A program made the translations under genes and the position numbers. The notes beneath the pieces are model-generated. The model was not told the origin of the DNA, made no database searches, and was given only the letters and a program-made list of their open reading frames with translations. A stretch of 8,478 bases of DNA from Pseudomonadota bacterium. Lineage in GTDB: Bacteria > Pseudomonadota > Alphaproteobacteria > Sphingomonadales > Sphingomonadaceae. Shown piece by piece: positions 7,121-8,478 of this stretch (positions within the stretch are counted from its first letter, which is position 1; each line of letters starts with the position of its first letter). Where the stretch lies: contig JAFAGN010000176.1 in the NCBI GenBank assembly GCA_023422695.1, forward strand, positions 1 to 8,478, given 5' to 3'.

Positions 7121-8299
7121 ATGTTTTTCGGCTTCCTCGACGAGCTTCGCGCCGCGGGCATTCCCGCCAGTTTGAAAGAGCATCTGATGCTGCTGGAGGC
7201 GCTCGACCGCGAGGTGATCGACCGCAGTCCTGAGCAATTCTATTACCTCTCCCGCGCGATTTACGTGAAGGACGAAGGCCTGCTCGACCGCTTCGACCAG
7301 GTGTTCAACAAGGTCTTCAAGGGCATCATTTCGGATTACGGCCAGAACCCGGTCGACGTTCCCGCCGACTGGCTGAAGGCGGTCGCCGAGAAATTCCTGA
7401 CGCCTGAGGAAATGGCCGCGATCGAATCGCTCGGCGACTGGGACAAGATCATGGAGACGCTGAAAGAGCGGCTCGAGGAACAGCAGAAGCGCCACGAAGG
7501 CGGCAACAAGTGGATCGGCACCGGCGGCACCTCGCCCTTCGGCAATTCGGGCTACAACCCCGAAGGCGTGCGGATCGGCGGCGAGAGCAAGCACAAGCGC
7601 GCGCTGAAGGTCTGGGAAAAGCGCGAGTTCCAGAATCTCGACAACACCAAGGAACTCGGCACCCGCAACATCAAGATCGCGCTGCGCCGCCTGCGCAAAT
7701 TCGCACGCGAGGGCGCGGCGGACGAGCTCGATATTCCGGGCACGATCGACGGCACAGCCCGGCAAGGCTGGCTCGACATCCGGATGCGCCCCGAACGGCG
7801 CAATGCGGTGAAGCTGCTGCTGTTCCTCGACGTCGGCGGGTCGATGGATCCGTTCATCAAGCTGTGCGAGGAATTGTTCAGCGCCGCGACAACCGAGTTC
7901 AAGAATTTGGAATTCTTCTACTTCCACAATTGCCCGTATGAAGGCGTGTGGAAAGACAATAAGCGCCGCTGGTCCGAACGTCACCAGATGTGGGACATCC
8001 TCCACAAATATGGCCATGATTACAAAGTGATCTTTGTCGGCGACGCGTCGATGAGCGCCTATGAAATCACCCATCCGGGCGGCAGCGTCGAACATTTCAA
8101 CGAGGAATCGGGCGCGGTGTGGCTCGGTCGGATCACCAAAGTCTATCCCGCCGCGGTGTGGCTGAACCCGGTGCCGGAGGCGCATTGGGGCTACACCCAG
8201 TCGGTCAAGCTGATCAAACAGCTGATGAACGACCGCATGTATCCGCTCAGCCTGTCGGGGCTGGACGACGCGATGCGCGAGTTGACGCGAAAGCATTGA
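7121..8299 (+). CDS. CoxE-like VWA domain-containing protein
   Basis: A 392-residue protein of the VWA CoxE-like family, whose members usually work with a MoxR-type AAA+ ATPase as metal-dependent chaperone-like systems. The N-terminal ~115 residues (MFFGFLDELRAAGIPASLKE onward) form the helical region typical of the family. A Gly-rich link follows (NKWIGTGGTSPFGNSGYNP), and the VWA domain starts near residue 230 with the metal-site loop D237-V-G-G-S-M-D in LLLFLDVGGSMD. The first Ser of the usual DxSxS is Gly here, which I recall as the normal state of this subfamily. Later conserved stretches are FYFHNCPYEGVW and VIFVGDASMSAYEI. The start at 7121 gives the expected N-terminus; the frame stays open upstream to 7049, but those 24 residues look non-conserved. 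No clear ribosome site precedes either start. No MoxR gene is in the window. A perfect inverted repeat begins 11 bp after the stop. Confidence 0.9.
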   Translation: MFFGFLDELRAAGIPASLKEHLMLLEALDREVIDRSPEQFYYLSRAIYVKDEGLLDRFDQVFNKVFKGIISDYGQNPVDVPADWLKAVAEKFLTPEEMAAIESLGDWDKIMETLKERLEEQQKRHEGGNKWIGTGGTSPFGNSGYNPEGVRIGGESKHKRALKVWEKREFQNLDNTKELGTRNIKIALRRLRKFAREGAADELDIPGTIDGTARQGWLDIRMRPERRNAVKLLLFLDVGGSMDPFIKLCEELFSAATTEFKNLEFFYFHNCPYEGVWKDNKRRWSERHQMWDILHKYGHDYKVIFVGDASMSAYEITHPGGSVEHFNEESGAVWLGRITKVYPAAVWLNPVPEAHWGYTQSVKLIKQLMNDRMYPLSLSGLDDAMRELTRKH

Positions 8300-8310
8300 T
8301 CCCCGCCATC

Positions 8311-8388
8311 CGTCATCCCGGCGAAGGCCGGGATCTCGCCCTCGCATCCTGACGAACCGGTGAGATCCCGGCCTTCGCCGGGATGACG
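8311..8388. repeat. Perfect inverted repeat of the alphaproteobacterial 'cgtcatcccgg' family
   Basis: The arms 8311-8337 and 8362-8388 are exact reverse complements over 27 bp, with a 24-nt spacer. Each arm also has an internal palindrome (cccggc/gccggg). Its position right after the VWA stop suggests it could act as a transcript end or 3' stabilising structure, although there is no T tract. It is unrelated in sequence to the repeat at 8426. Confidence 0.9.
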
Positions 8389-8425
8389 ATTTCTATGGTA
8401 GCAATCTTGAACCGATCCCCTAATC

Positions 8426-8478
8426 CCGTTCGTGTCGAGCGAAGTCGAGACACCCATCGGTAGCGCGCGGCTTCTGGG
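8426..8478. repeat. REP-like palindromic repeat, copy 3 (right end cut by window)
   Basis: Positions 8426-8459 are the exact reverse complement of the 34-bp unit at 28-61 and 415-448. Its internal short stem pairs gtgt (8432-8435) with acac (8450-8453). The opposing arm, if present, lies beyond the window end. Confidence 0.85.

Noticed and set aside
7073..8347. A 424-codon open frame on the minus strand across the VWA gene
   Set aside because: It is a shadow of the VWA coding frame, and its N-terminus is translated repeat sequence from 8311-8347.
8191..8457. An 88-codon minus-strand ORF starting MGVSTSLDTNG
   Set aside because: Much of it is translation of the two repeat elements and the rest is antisense to the VWA gene.

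Overview
The window looks like a chromosomal segment of a high-GC alphaproteobacterium, most likely a sphingomonad close to Sphingopyxis/Sphingomonas. The grounds are the dnaG-rpoD pair with an alphaproteobacterial type RpoD, strongly GC-ending codons, and two families of short palindromic repeats of a type I associate with sphingomonads. The taxon is inferred from recall; no search was run.

Layout. Positions 1-488 hold a small GIY-YIG nuclease-family gene bracketed by REP-like palindromes; its 3' end is built from repeat sequence and overlaps the dnaG start codon. Positions 485-5366 are the macromolecular-synthesis pair dnaG (primase) and rpoD (principal sigma factor), 31 bp apart, with a candidate internal promoter in the 3' part of dnaG and a strong intrinsic terminator after rpoD (5391-5422). 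Positions 5423-7120 are a less conserved stretch: a doubtful small ORF, a minus-strand CPBP-family membrane protein with substituted catalytic positions, and a minus-strand hydrophobic ORF of unknown function. Positions 7121-8299 encode a CoxE-like VWA protein. The last 180 bp carry two different inverted-repeat families.

The main discovery is a 314-residue intein in dnaG (659-1600). It splits the primase zinc-binding motif immediately before its third ligand, so that the +1 Cys of the splice junction is itself a zinc ligand. The intein starts with Cys like a class 1 intein, but it also carries the full Trp-Cys-Thr signature of class 3 inteins (Trp two residues after the block B His, Cys at the usual Asp position of block F, Thr two residues before the terminal Asn). 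It also contains two LAGLIDADG-type motifs of a homing endonuclease. Without the intein DnaG would be 626 residues, a normal length. Since DnaG is essential, the cell must splice this protein to prime replication.

A second theme is the repeats. Three identical 34-bp copies (28-61, 415-448 and, inverted, 8426-8459) plus a diverged inverted partner with compensatory base-pair changes suggest a REP/REPIN-like element. The GIY-YIG gene between two of them is a candidate partner nuclease.
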